Positions 27,302 through 37,151 of a DNA stretch of 64,000 nucleotides are shown in pieces. The position numbers and the translations under genes were made by a program. The notes beneath the pieces were generated by a model, which was given only the letters and a program-made list of their open reading frames with translations, had not been told where the DNA came from and ran no database searches. Origin of the DNA: Fimenecus sp045595185 (GTDB lineage: Bacteria; Bacillota; Clostridia; Oscillospirales; Acutalibacteraceae); contig JAZNZX010000058.1 of the NCBI GenBank assembly GCA_045595185.1, positions 4,390 to 68,389 of the forward strand, written 5' to 3'. Position 1 is the stretch's first letter, and each line of letters opens with the position of its first letter.

Positions 27302-27460
27302 CAAATTATAATTTGTCGGGATGATTAAGGTTTCGTGTCATTCTGAGGAACGAAGTGACGAAGAATCTCTGTTGGTTGATATGTCACTATTTGAAAAATT
27401 CTTCGCTACGCTCAGAATGACCTATCCAGTTAATTGTTTTGTTCGACAAACTTCCAATTT
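27302..27460. repeat. MITE-like element with nested palindromic repeats
   Basis: 159 bp in the 388-base gap between divergent operons. Ends at 27302-27322 and (inverted) 27441-27460 match the family. The interior has a GTCATTCTGAG repeat at 27337-27369 and an inverted copy at 27396-27421. The rest of the gap is taken up by the two divergent promoters. Confidence 0.65.
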
Positions 27461-27500
27461 ATATATGCAATATAATGTGTCGGTTTTTACCATAAAAACC

Positions 27501-27529
27501 TTGAAATATCAAGGAATAAATGGTATAAT
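27501..27529 (+). promoter_or_regulatory. Promoter of the recJ-rel operon
   Basis: TTGAAA (27501-27506), 17-bp spacer, TATAAT (27524-27529), followed by AAGGAGGGA before ATG 27584. Confidence 0.85.
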
Positions 27530-27583
27530 GATAAATTAGTAAAATGCGATAAATTTGACTTTTGAAAAGGAGGGACAAGACTA

Positions 27584-29623
27584 ATGAGCAGAAAAAAATG
27601 GTTAACAGCACATATTGATAAAGAATTGGCAGCACAGGTTGCCGAAAATCATAGTCTTGACCCTTTTACCTCTCTTATATTAGTATCCCGCGGACTTACG
27701 GAATATGAGGATGTTGAAGAATTTTTTGATAACGATTTCAGTTTCTGTGACCCATATCTTATTGCCGATATGGAAAAAGCAGTTTTACGAATTGAAAAGG
27801 CTATTGAGGACAGGGAAAAAATCTGCGTTTTCGGTGATTATGACGCTGACGGTGTAACTGCAACAGCGCTTATGTATTCATACCTTTCTTCTCGTAATGC
27901 CGATGTAATGTACTATATTCCCGACAGAATAAGCGAAGGCTACGGAATGAATAGGGAAGCTGTGGCATATCTTCACGAAAAAGGCGTGAAGCTTATTGTT
28001 ACCGTTGATAACGGTATTTCTGCTATTGACGAAATTGAATACGGTAACTCTCTCGGAATTGATACAGTTGTTACCGACCATCATCAGGTTGGTGAAGTTT
28101 TACCTGATGCGGTTGCAGTTATTGACCCGCACCGTGAGGACTGTAATCTTCACTTTAAGGAATGGGCAGGTGTCGGTGTTGCCTTTAAGGTTGTCTGTGC
28201 CTTGGAAAAAGGTGATTACGCAGAAATTCTCAACAGATATGCCGATATTATCGCAGTCGGTACTATTGCCGATGTGGTGGACTTGAAGGATGAAAACAGG
28301 GCAATCGTAAAATACGGTGTTGCAAAAATAAATTCAAATCCTTGTAACGGTATCAATGCACTTCGTCAGATTGCAGGTGTCAGCGAAAGACAACTCAACG
28401 CAGTCGGTGTAACATATTCATTAGCACCAAGAATAAACGCAGCAGGCAGAATTGAATCTGCCACAACTGCACTCAAACTTTTACTTTGTGATGACCTTCT
28501 TAAGGCATTAGAAATCGGTGAACAGGTTGATATGTGCAACCGTCAGCGTCATCAGTTGGAAGCAGAAATAATGGAGTCAGCCATAAAGCATATCGAAAGT
28601 AACGACAAGCTTAAATATTCACGAGTAATTGTTGTCTGTGGTGAAGGTTGGCATCATGGTGTTATTGGTATTGTTGCTGCAAGAATTACGGAAAAATACG
28701 GAAAACCATCAATCGTACTCACCTTTGACGGTGATGAGGGTACAGGCTCTGCAAGAAGTATAGGTGGATTTTCAGTTTACGATGCAATCAAATCTGGTGA
28801 AGACCTGCTTACACATTTCGGTGGTCATACTCTGGCAGCAGGTCTTGGAATTAAGCGAGAGAATATCGGTGAATTTTTCCGCAGAGTAAATGAATATGCC
28901 GAAAAACAGCCTGATACAGTACCTGAATTACTACTTGACTGTAAGCTCAATCCTGCATATATAAATACAGAGTTAGTGGAATCTCTTGAAAATCTTGAGC
29001 CATTTGGTGCAGGAAATCCCCAACCGATGTTCGGAATTTTCGGTGTAAGGCTTGATTCCGTTAAGCCTGTTGGTGAGGGTAAGCATCTTCGACTTTCATT
29101 CACAAAGGGTAATACACAGTTTGTGGCTATGAAATTTTCTACAACAGTTCTTGAATTTCCGTTCAGCGAGGGTGACATAGTTGACCTTGCTGTGCGAATT
29201 GATAAAAATGAATTCAGAGGGGAAGTAAAAGCAGCCGTTCAGGTGCGTGAAATTCGTTTTTCAGGCGTGGATGATGAAACTTTCTTCAAATCTCGTTCAC
29301 TTTATGAAAAGTATAAACGAGGTGACCTTCTTAACTGTCATGAAGCAAGATTTTTAATGCCCACAAGGGAATTCCTTCTTGGTGTTTTCAATCTTTTAAA
29401 ACAGTACAAACAATGGCCTTATGATGTGGAAACACTCACATACAGAGCAAAATGCCCAATAGAGAGATATTGCACAATGCTTGTATCCCTTGATGTGCTT
29501 AAGGAATTAAAACTTATATATTACGAAAACGAAAGAATTATATTTAACGGTGACGGAAAAAAAGCTGATTTATCACAGTCAAAAATTCTTAATACATTAA
29601 ATCAAATGAAGGGTGGTGAATAA
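27584..29623 (+). CDS. recJ: Single-stranded-DNA-specific 5'-3' exonuclease RecJ
   Basis: 679 residues. DHH-family nuclease acting in recombination and repair. The catalytic motifs are D85-Y-D-A-D-G, VTVDNGIS and VVTDHHQ, followed by DPHR; the DHHA1 domain has the GGHTLAAG motif and an OB-fold lies after about residue 460. The C-terminal 90 residues go beyond the core as in many Bacillota RecJ. The next start (rel) lies immediately after its stop. Confidence 0.95.
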   Translation: MSRKKWLTAHIDKELAAQVAENHSLDPFTSLILVSRGLTEYEDVEEFFDNDFSFCDPYLIADMEKAVLRIEKAIEDREKICVFGDYDADGVTATALMYSYLSSRNADVMYYIPDRISEGYGMNREAVAYLHEKGVKLIVTVDNGISAIDEIEYGNSLGIDTVVTDHHQVGEVLPDAVAVIDPHREDCNLHFKEWAGVGVAFKVVCALEKGDYAEILNRYADIIAVGTIADVVDLKDENRAIVKYGVAKINSNPCNGINALRQIAGVSERQLNAVGVTYSLAPRINAAGRIESATTALKLLLCDDLLKALEIGEQVDMCNRQRHQLEAEIMESAIKHIESNDKLKYSRVIVVCGEGWHHGVIGIVAARITEKYGKPSIVLTFDGDEGTGSARSIGGFSVYDAIKSGEDLLTHFGGHTLAAGLGIKRENIGEFFRRVNEYAEKQPDTVPELLLDCKLNPAYINTELVESLENLEPFGAGNPQPMFGIFGVRLDSVKPVGEGKHLRLSFTKGNTQFVAMKFSTTVLEFPFSEGDIVDLAVRIDKNEFRGEVKAAVQVREIRFSGVDDETFFKSRSLYEKYKRGDLLNCHEARFLMPTREFLLGVFNLLKQYKQWPYDVETLTYRAKCPIERYCTMLVSLDVLKELKLIYYENERIIFNGDGKKADLSQSKILNTLNQMKGGE

Positions 29624-29624
29624 T

Positions 29625-31829
29625 ATGGCAGAGGTTGTCAATGTAAATGTAGATGTAAATGAATTGTTCGAAAATTTACGAAACAGAATTAAAACATTTC
29701 ACGGTGAAGATGAATTAAAAGTAATTGACAAGGCTTTCGAAATTGCTAACGGGTATCACGGTGACCAGAAACGAAAGTCAGGCGAGCCATATATTATTCA
29801 CCCTATTGCAGTTTGTGATATCCTTGTTGATTTGGGTATGGATTGGCAATCACTCGTTGCAGCACTTTTGCACGATGTTGTTGAGGATACACCATACACA
29901 ATTGAACAGTTGACCGAAGATTTTGGTGAGGAAGTTGCAATTCTTGTTGACGGTGTTACAAAACTTGGTCAGGTTCAGATTAACTCAACTGAAGCAAAAG
30001 AAGAACAACAGGCAGAAAATATCCGAAAAATGCTTCTTGCAATGTCAAAGGATATTCGTGTTATTATCGTAAAACTTGCTGACCGTGTGCATAATATGAG
30101 AACTTTACAGTTTATGTCACCGCAAAAGCAACGCGATAAGGCACTTGAAACACTTGAAATTTTTGCACCGATTTCTCACAGACTCGGTATCCGTTCCGTA
30201 AAGGAAGAACTTGAGGATAGGGCAATTCGTTTCCTTGACCCTGTGGCTTATGAGGGAATTGAAGAAAATCTTGAAAATTCAAATGAGTCGGGAACAGATT
30301 TTCTTGAAAGCATAAAGCAAAAAATCGGTGACCGTATTCACGAAACTGTGCCAAAAGCTCAAATCAGCGGTCGAATCAAGTCGGTTCACGGTATTTACCG
30401 TAAAATGTATATGCAGGGCAAACAGTTTGACGAAATTTATGACATTTACGCTGTTCGTATTATCGTTGACAGCGTAATCGACTGTTACAACTGCCTTGGT
30501 ATTATTCACGATATGTATAATCCTTTACCAGGTCGCTTCAAGGATTATATTTCAACACCAAAACCAAATATGTATCAATCACTTCATACAACCGTAATCG
30601 GTAAAGAGGGAACACCTTTTGAAGTGCAAATCAGAACTTGGGAAATGCATCGTACGGCTGAATTCGGTATCGCAGCCCATTGGAAATACAAACTTGGTGT
30701 TTCAGGTGGAAAACAGAGTTTTGACCAGCGTCTTCAATGGATTCGTGAAATGCTTGAAACACAGCAGGAAACAGGGGATGCAAGAGACCTTGTTTCCACA
30801 ATCAAAACTGACCTTATTACTGACGAGGTATTTGTTTATACACCAAAGGGAGATGTTATCAATGTGCCTGTTGGTTCAACGGTAATCGACTTTGCCTATG
30901 CTATTCACTCTGCTGTTGGCAACAAGATGACAGGTGCAAAGGTTGACGGTCGAATTGTACCGATTGACTATGTAATCAAAACAGGTGAAATCGTCGAAAT
31001 TCTTACATCTTCTCAACAGGGTAAAGGACCAAGCCGTGACTGGCTTAATATTGTAAAAACAAATCAGGCAAAGAGCAAAATCCGTTCTTGGTTTAAAAAG
31101 GAAAAACGAGAAGAAAATATCATTGAAGGTAAGGCTGAAATTGAACGGGAGTTCAGACGAAATTATATTCGTCTGTCAGATGAAGACTATCAGAAATTCA
31201 TCAAAAAACTCTGCGAGCGTCAGCGAATGGACAATGTTGACGATTTCTATGCAGCAATCGGTTACGGTGGACTTTCCATCAATCGAATGATGCCTTACAT
31301 TAAGGAAGAATATCAGAAAAATTACGATAAGAGTCGTCAGGAAATCAAGATTGTTACCGTTAAGGACAACTCAAAGAAGAATAAAGAGGGGGTTACTGTT
31401 GAGGGAATTGACAACTGTCTTATTAAGTTCTCACAATGCTGTAATCCACTTCCAGGCGACAATATCATCGGTTTTATCACTCGTGGTCACGGTGTTTCAA
31501 TCCACAAGCGTGATTGTACAAATGTGCCAAAGGATATTATAAATTGTGCAGAGCCTGCCCGTTGGGTTAATGCCTATTGGAATCAGAATGTCAAGGAAGA
31601 ATACAAGGCAACACTTCAGCTTACCTGCCTTTCTCGTGTGGGACTTATGGCAGAGGTTGCAATGCAGGTTGCCAATATGCGAGTTAATATTACAAGCATC
31701 AGTACCCACGATATGAAGGACGGAAGAACAATTATCGAGCTTACCGTCAATGTAAGTGGTATTGACCACTTGAAGAATTTGATTCAGAGAATCGAAAAGG
31801 TTGATGGCATATTAAGTGTAGAGAGATAA
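29625..31829 (+). CDS. rel: Bifunctional (p)ppGpp synthetase/hydrolase (Rel)
   Basis: 734 residues, full length for the long RelA/SpoT homologues. HD hydrolase domain (AALLHDVVEDT and the KLADRVHNMRT motif), synthetase domain (IYDIYAVRIIVDS, then STPKPNMYQSLHTTV and the EVQIRT motif), TGS domain (VFVYTPKGDVINVP), helical/zinc-finger region with CCNPLPGD, and a C-terminal ACT domain. Both active sites look intact, so it should make and destroy (p)ppGpp. ATG 29625 is used because GGGTGGTG at 29611-29618 is at the right distance. It is coupled to recJ. Confidence 0.96.
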   Translation: MAEVVNVNVDVNELFENLRNRIKTFHGEDELKVIDKAFEIANGYHGDQKRKSGEPYIIHPIAVCDILVDLGMDWQSLVAALLHDVVEDTPYTIEQLTEDFGEEVAILVDGVTKLGQVQINSTEAKEEQQAENIRKMLLAMSKDIRVIIVKLADRVHNMRTLQFMSPQKQRDKALETLEIFAPISHRLGIRSVKEELEDRAIRFLDPVAYEGIEENLENSNESGTDFLESIKQKIGDRIHETVPKAQISGRIKSVHGIYRKMYMQGKQFDEIYDIYAVRIIVDSVIDCYNCLGIIHDMYNPLPGRFKDYISTPKPNMYQSLHTTVIGKEGTPFEVQIRTWEMHRTAEFGIAAHWKYKLGVSGGKQSFDQRLQWIREMLETQQETGDARDLVSTIKTDLITDEVFVYTPKGDVINVPVGSTVIDFAYAIHSAVGNKMTGAKVDGRIVPIDYVIKTGEIVEILTSSQQGKGPSRDWLNIVKTNQAKSKIRSWFKKEKREENIIEGKAEIEREFRRNYIRLSDEDYQKFIKKLCERQRMDNVDDFYAAIGYGGLSINRMMPYIKEEYQKNYDKSRQEIKIVTVKDNSKKNKEGVTVEGIDNCLIKFSQCCNPLPGDNIIGFITRGHGVSIHKRDCTNVPKDIINCAEPARWVNAYWNQNVKEEYKATLQLTCLSRVGLMAEVAMQVANMRVNITSISTHDMKDGRTIIELTVNVSGIDHLKNLIQRIEKVDGILSVER

Positions 31830-31840
31830 GGATATAAAAT

Positions 31841-32299
31841 ATGAAAGCAGTAATTCAAAGAGTATCAAAAGCAAGTGTCACCGTTGATGGTGAGCTTATA
31901 TCAAGTATCGGAAAAGGTTATCTTATTTTGCTTGGTGTAATGGATGATGATACAGAAGCCGATGCAGAGGTGTTGGCTCGAAAAGCATCAACCTTGCGTG
32001 TTTTTGAAGACGAAGAAGGCAAAATGAACCTTGATATACAAAATGTAGATGGTGAAATTCTTGCAGTTTCACAGTTTACTCTCTGTGCCGATTTGAAAAA
32101 GGGCAACAGACCGTCATTCGGTCATTCTGCGCATCCTGACAGAGCCAATAAGTTGTACGAATGTTTCTGTCAGAAGCTTCTTGAAAATGGCGTAAAAAGT
32201 GTTAAAAAAGGTGTTTTCGGTGCCGATATGAAGGTTGAGCTTCTCAACGATGGCCCTGTAACTATCCTTTATGATTCAGAAATATGGAGAAAGAAGTAA
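31841..32299 (+). CDS. dtd: D-aminoacyl-tRNA deacylase
   Basis: 152 residues. Removes D-amino acids (and Gly from tRNA-Ala) from mischarged tRNA. It has the start MKAVIQRVSKASVTVDGE, the SQFTLCAD motif and the Gly-cisPro-type loop region GNRPSFGHSA. AAGGA precedes the ATG. It follows rel by 11 bases, the usual arrangement in Bacillota. Confidence 0.96.
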   Translation: MKAVIQRVSKASVTVDGELISSIGKGYLILLGVMDDDTEADAEVLARKASTLRVFEDEEGKMNLDIQNVDGEILAVSQFTLCADLKKGNRPSFGHSAHPDRANKLYECFCQKLLENGVKSVKKGVFGADMKVELLNDGPVTILYDSEIWRKK

Positions 32300-32305
32300 A
32301 AAGAT

Positions 32306-32959
32306 ATGATAACAGTAGAAAAACATTTGGCAGTAATGAATAACGGTTTTACAACAAATACATATATTGTCACAGATTGTGAAACAGGAGACACAGCAGT
32401 TGTTGACCCGTCACTTCCCGAAGAAAAGCTAATGAAAAAATTAAGCGGAAAAAATGTTAAGTATATTCTTCTTACTCACGGACATTTTGACCATATCTGC
32501 GGTGCAAAAATGATTCAGGATAACACAGGTGCAAAGATTGTTATTCATAAAAATGATGACGAAATGCTTCACGACACAGAAAAGAACGAATTTGCAATAA
32601 ACTGTCCGGGAATTCCGTTCCCTGAAGTAAATGCAGATATTCTCACAGAAGACGGAACAGAAATTATGCTTGGTAACAGCAAAATTACAGTTCTTCATAC
32701 ACCTGGTCATTCAAAGGGTGGCGTTTGTTATCTTTTTATGGACGACAAGGTTATGTTTTCAGGTGACACTCTTTTCCGTCTTTGTGCAGGCAGAGCTGAC
32801 CTTTACGGTGGCAGTGGTCGTGAAGAACTTCGTTCACTTGCAAAAATTGGTGAACTTGAAGGCGATTATAAGGTTTATCCAGGTCACGAAGATGACACAA
32901 CTCTTGACTTTGAACGCGAAAACAATCGTTATATGAGAACTCGTTTCAGAAGAAAATGA
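32306..32959 (+). CDS. Metallo-beta-lactamase fold hydrolase (YcbL/glyoxalase II-like)
   Basis: 217 residues. Zinc motifs: THGHFDHICG (HxHxDH), HTPGHSKGG, FSGDTLF and the final PGHEDDTT histidine. These match small glyoxalase-II-like thioesterases such as B. subtilis YqgX, although the physiological substrate is not known. Its last 4 bases overlap the hemZ start. Confidence 0.9.
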   Translation: MITVEKHLAVMNNGFTTNTYIVTDCETGDTAVVDPSLPEEKLMKKLSGKNVKYILLTHGHFDHICGAKMIQDNTGAKIVIHKNDDEMLHDTEKNEFAINCPGIPFPEVNADILTEDGTEIMLGNSKITVLHTPGHSKGGVCYLFMDDKVMFSGDTLFRLCAGRADLYGGSGREELRSLAKIGELEGDYKVYPGHEDDTTLDFERENNRYMRTRFRRK

Positions 32960-34392
32960 TTAAACTACTTGTAATCAACCACAAATTCCATTATGAAATG
33001 GAAAAGTTAGTCAGAATTTTTATGCCTGATGTAAAAATTCAGGTCGTATATGAAGAATGTGACGATTTTAATATCTCAACATCTGTAACAGACGAAATTA
33101 AGGTCATAATAAATTTTGACACCTTTAATAGAACGCTTACTGCCCCTCTTTGTGACGACAATGAAATGCAAATGGGCAGAATGGTCTATTCACTTATGGG
33201 TGAATATACGCATTTTTATCCAAAATGGGGAGTTCTGACAGGTGTACGGCCATCCAAACTTTTAATAAACACAGAAAAACAAATAGGCAGGGAAAAAACT
33301 GAAGAATATTTTAAAACAGATTTGCTTGTAACAGACGAAAAATTTCGTCTTGCAAGGGAAGTTGCCGATTGGGAAGAAAAAATAATCGGTACAAGTGGAG
33401 AAAAATCCTTCAGCCTTTATGTTTCAATTCCTTTTTGTCCCTCAAGATGCAGCTACTGTTCATTCGTTTCTCATTCTGTGGAAAATGACAAGGCAAAAAA
33501 TTTATTGCCACAGTATGTTGAACTTTTATCGGAAGAACTGAAAATAACAGGTGAAATCGCAAGAAAAATCGGTGTAAAACTTGAAAGCATTTATATCGGT
33601 GGCGGTACACCGACAACACTTTCGGCAGAACAGCTTGAAACTACAATAAATTCAATAAAAAATAATTTTGATTTGTCCTCTTGTCGTGAATTTACTGTGG
33701 AGGCAGGTCGTCCTGACACCATAACAGAAGAAAAACTTGTAGTGCTTAAGAACAGTCCTGTTGACAGAATAAGCATAAATCCACAGACCTTTAATAATTC
33801 GGTTTTACAAGCTGTGGGCAGACGACATACTGCAGAAGATACAATAAACATCTTCAATATGGCTCGTAAAATGGGGTTTGACAATATCAATATGGACCTT
33901 ATTGCAGGGCTTCCGACGGATACAGTTGAGGGTTTTCGTCATTCACTTAATACTGCAATAAGCCTTGAGCCTGAAAATATCACAGTTCATACTCTTGCTG
34001 TAAAGCGTTCATCAACAATAGGACAGAATAATCCTAAGCTTGCTGTGGAAAATGCAAACACAGCGTCAGAAATGCTTTCATATACCTACGAAAAATTATA
34101 TGAAAAGTATCATCCGTATTATATGTACCGTCAGTCAAAGTCAGCAGGTGCTCTTGAAAATGTCGGCTGGGCAAAGGAAAATTGTGAATGTATCTACAAT
34201 ATTTTTATGATGGAAGAATGTCATACAATACTTTCCTGCGGTGGCGGTGCAGTAACAAAGCTTAAAGCACCAAAGGGTGATGAAATCGAGCGGATTTTCA
34301 ATTTCAAATACCCGTTTGAATATATCAAGGATTTTAATGAGCTAACAGAACGAAAGAAAAGAATAACACAGTTTTATGATACATACAAATAA
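32956..34392 (+). CDS. hemZ: HemZ-type radical SAM protein (coproporphyrinogen dehydrogenase family)
   Basis: 478 residues. The iron-sulfur motif CPSRCSYCSF (CxxxCxxC) is followed by the GGGTPTTLS motif and SINPQTFNN of HemN-like radical SAM enzymes. The N-terminal extension of about 150 residues before the cluster and the C-terminal YYMYRQSKSAG segment are specific to HemZ. Assigned as oxygen-independent coproporphyrinogen oxidase by family; the actual reaction of HemZ is less certain. The start overlaps the MBL gene stop by 4 bases (ATGA). Confidence 0.9.
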   Translation: MIKLLVINHKFHYEMEKLVRIFMPDVKIQVVYEECDDFNISTSVTDEIKVIINFDTFNRTLTAPLCDDNEMQMGRMVYSLMGEYTHFYPKWGVLTGVRPSKLLINTEKQIGREKTEEYFKTDLLVTDEKFRLAREVADWEEKIIGTSGEKSFSLYVSIPFCPSRCSYCSFVSHSVENDKAKNLLPQYVELLSEELKITGEIARKIGVKLESIYIGGGTPTTLSAEQLETTINSIKNNFDLSSCREFTVEAGRPDTITEEKLVVLKNSPVDRISINPQTFNNSVLQAVGRRHTAEDTINIFNMARKMGFDNINMDLIAGLPTDTVEGFRHSLNTAISLEPENITVHTLAVKRSSTIGQNNPKLAVENANTASEMLSYTYEKLYEKYHPYYMYRQSKSAGALENVGWAKENCECIYNIFMMEECHTILSCGGGAVTKLKAPKGDEIERIFNFKYPFEYIKDFNELTERKKRITQFYDTYK

Positions 34393-34418
34393 TAGAATAA
34401 TTTTGTGAGGTATTATAA

Positions 34419-35345
34419 ATGGCAAATATCAATAATAAACTTGAATATGTCAATGAAAGAGCAATTACTGACCCTGCACAATTCGTTATAGAATGTGAAG
34501 AAAGATACGCGAAAATCATTGATTCCATTGTTGAAAAAATTATTACAGAAGACGGTCGGGAAATTGTAATGCTTGCAGGGCCTTCTTCAGCAGGAAAAAC
34601 AACAACTGCACGAAAACTCAAAGAAGGACTTCTGAAAAAAGGCGTAAAAACCTATGTGTTAAGCCTTGATGATTTCTACCTTAACCGTGAGGATATTCCT
34701 TATCTTCCTGACGGAAGTCAGGACTATGAAACGGTCGATGCTCTTGATTTAGTTCATCTTGAAAAGGATTTGAACGGTCTTCTTCGCGGTGAAACGGTAA
34801 AAACTCCGGTGTTTGATTTCACAACAGGCAAAAGAAGTGATACGGAATTTAACGAAATCACCTTAGGTGACGAGGATATTGTAATTATCGAAGGACTTCA
34901 CGCCCTTAATCCTGTAATTACGGAAAAGGTTCACGGTAAACTTTTAAAGGTATATATCAATGTTTCTTCAAGAATTTATGACAATAATGGAAATATCGTT
35001 CTCAATAAACGAAATATGCGTTTTATACGCAGAATGATTCGTGACTACAAATTCCGTGCAAGTAGCGTGGAAAACACCTGTAAGCTGTGGAAAAATGTTA
35101 CGGCAGGTGAGGATAAATATCTTTTCCCATATCGTGACAATGCTGACATAAAGGCAAACACAATTCATCTTTACGAATCTTGTGTTTTAAAGCATCAGGC
35201 ATTACCACTTCTAAAAAACAGTCAGGTATCGGATGAATTTAAAAAGGATATAGAAAAACTTACAAAAGCACTTGAAAAGTTTAATGATATAGAAGAAAAC
35301 AAAGTCCCTGATGATTCGCTTCTTCGTGAGTTTTTAGGACAATAA
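34419..35345 (+). CDS. Uridine kinase-like P-loop kinase
   Basis: 308 residues. Walker A GPSSAGKTTTARKL, then YVLSLDDFYLNREDIPYLPDG, the IVIIEGLHALNPVI strand and a basic RRMIRDYKFR segment, as in the uridine kinase/phosphoribulokinase family. Many clostridial homologues are around 550 residues, with a TGS/threonyl-tRNA-synthetase-like N-terminal domain. Here only the kinase part is present, with about 45 residues before the P-loop, so the regulatory domain is missing or never existed. GAGGT precedes the ATG. Confidence 0.85.
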   Translation: MANINNKLEYVNERAITDPAQFVIECEERYAKIIDSIVEKIITEDGREIVMLAGPSSAGKTTTARKLKEGLLKKGVKTYVLSLDDFYLNREDIPYLPDGSQDYETVDALDLVHLEKDLNGLLRGETVKTPVFDFTTGKRSDTEFNEITLGDEDIVIIEGLHALNPVITEKVHGKLLKVYINVSSRIYDNNGNIVLNKRNMRFIRRMIRDYKFRASSVENTCKLWKNVTAGEDKYLFPYRDNADIKANTIHLYESCVLKHQALPLLKNSQVSDEFKKDIEKLTKALEKFNDIEENKVPDDSLLREFLGQ

Positions 35346-35370
35346 TACCAATTCAAAAGGTGTGATAATT

Positions 35371-37134
35371 TTGGCAGACAAAAAAAGAACTAACCAGACA
35401 TTGCTCAACGGTGCATTGATTTTAAGTATTGCATCATTGATTGTTAAGGTGATCGGTGTTATTTATAAAATTCCACTTTCCAATATGATTGGTACTGTGG
35501 GCAGAGGTTATTTCGATTCGGCATACAATCTTTATGTGCCAATCTATACGGTTTCTATGGCAGGTCTTCCTGTTGCCATTTCAAATATGGTTTCAAGGGC
35601 TATGGCAATGGGCTTGTATCGTGATGTAAAGATTATCCGTAAAGTAGCACAGCGAATTTTCCTGATTGTGGGCATAATCGGAACAATCGCAATGTTTATT
35701 CTTGCATTTCCGTATGCTATGTCAGCAAAGAATATGGATGTTCTTCCTGCAGTTTTCGTAATAACTCCGTCAATCTTCTTCTGCTGTGTAATGTCAAGCT
35801 ATCGCGGATATTATAACGGTCTTTCAAATATGACACCAACTGCAGTTTCAGAGGTTTTTGAAGCAACAGGAAAACTTGTTTTTGGTCTTATTTGTGCAAA
35901 AACTGTAATCAACTACGGTTATTCTCGTTTTGAACAGGGACTTACAGTTTTCGGCAGAACTGTTGCAAACGAAAGTGAAGCATTAAGTGCTATTTATCCA
36001 TATGCCGCAGCAGGTGCCGCAGCAGGTGTTACTCTCGGTACAGTTATCGGTGTTATTTACCTTGTTATTCTTCATAAGGTTAAGGGCGACAGAATCACAA
36101 AAGCAGAGCTTATGTCTGCACCAAAGCCTGAAAAAGCAAATGCGGTTGCAAGTAAGCTTTTGAAATTTGCAATCCCTGTTGCAATCAGCTCGCTTGTGTT
36201 CAGTATCACAAATCTTATCGACTCAATCACAATTCAGAATCGTCTTGAATATGTAATTCTCAACAACCTTGACTATATAAGAAATCTTTATAGCACAGAG
36301 CTTACAGGCATACTTGACGCTGATATTAAAAATTTCCTTTACGGTGCATATTCATTGTCAATTGACTTCCGTAATTTAATTCCGTCAATTACAATGACTC
36401 TCGGTATCAGTGCAATTCCTGCACTTTCTGCAGCTTGGGCTGTTAAGAATAAACGGGCAATCAGAGTTTCAATCGAATCTGTGCTTCGTGTGACAATGCT
36501 TATTGCAATGCCTTGTGGTATCGGTATGGGTGTCCTTGCACAACCTATTCTCGCTGCCTTTTACGGTAGTGGTGATGCCGCAAGTGGTGTTTCAATCGCA
36601 GCACCTGTACTTACTGCTTATGGCTTTACAATCTTCCTTATGGCACTTTCACAGCCTATGACAAATATGCTTCAGGCACTTGATAAAACAAAAGTACCTC
36701 TTATTTCACTTTCAGCAGGTGCACTTGCGAAGCTTATTGCAAACTTTATATTTGTTTCAATTCCAAAGCTTAATGTAAACGGTGCTGTAATCGGTACGGT
36801 GCTTTGCTATGTTATTGTTGTTTCAATTAACTTTGTAGCACTTCTCAAAACTGCAAAAGTAAAGATAAATCTTCTTTCTGTTTTCATAAAGCCTGTATTC
36901 AGTGGAATCCTTTGTGGTGTTGCTGCATACACATCCTACGGAATTTTTAACAGATTCTTACCCGAATTCTCAATCAAGAATCTTTTCTGCCTTGCAGTTT
37001 CCATAGGTTTTGGTGGCATTGTCTATGTAATTTCCATACTTTTGATTAAAGGAATTGCAAAAGATGATGTAATTATGCTCCCAAAAGGAGAAAAAATTGC
37101 AAAAATACTTGCAAAATTTGGTTTTATAGAGTAA
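35371..37134 (+). CDS. spoVB-like: SpoVB/MurJ-like polysaccharide or lipid-linked precursor flippase
   Basis: 587 residues with about 14 hydrophobic helices of the MOP flippase superfamily. The start (LLNGALILSIASLIVKVIG) and the YRGYYNGLSNMTPTAVSE loop are characteristic of SpoVB/YabM proteins that move peptidoglycan or exopolysaccharide lipid precursors. The likely start is TTG 35371, eight bases after AAAAGGTG; an in-frame GTG at 35362 is too close to that site. Its place before mazG, hup and rqcP matches the yabM-yabN-yabO order of Bacillus. Confidence 0.9.
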   Translation: MADKKRTNQTLLNGALILSIASLIVKVIGVIYKIPLSNMIGTVGRGYFDSAYNLYVPIYTVSMAGLPVAISNMVSRAMAMGLYRDVKIIRKVAQRIFLIVGIIGTIAMFILAFPYAMSAKNMDVLPAVFVITPSIFFCCVMSSYRGYYNGLSNMTPTAVSEVFEATGKLVFGLICAKTVINYGYSRFEQGLTVFGRTVANESEALSAIYPYAAAGAAAGVTLGTVIGVIYLVILHKVKGDRITKAELMSAPKPEKANAVASKLLKFAIPVAISSLVFSITNLIDSITIQNRLEYVILNNLDYIRNLYSTELTGILDADIKNFLYGAYSLSIDFRNLIPSITMTLGISAIPALSAAWAVKNKRAIRVSIESVLRVTMLIAMPCGIGMGVLAQPILAAFYGSGDAASGVSIAAPVLTAYGFTIFLMALSQPMTNMLQALDKTKVPLISLSAGALAKLIANFIFVSIPKLNVNGAVIGTVLCYVIVVSINFVALLKTAKVKINLLSVFIKPVFSGILCGVAAYTSYGIFNRFLPEFSIKNLFCLAVSIGFGGIVYVISILLIKGIAKDDVIMLPKGEKIAKILAKFGFIE

Positions 37135-37151
37135 AATGAGAGGGTAACATT

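Noticed and set aside
27321..27539. 72-codon frame starting MIKVSCHSEERSDEES
   Set aside because: This is the translation of an interspersed repeat (the GTCATTCTGAG unit), a common false gene call.
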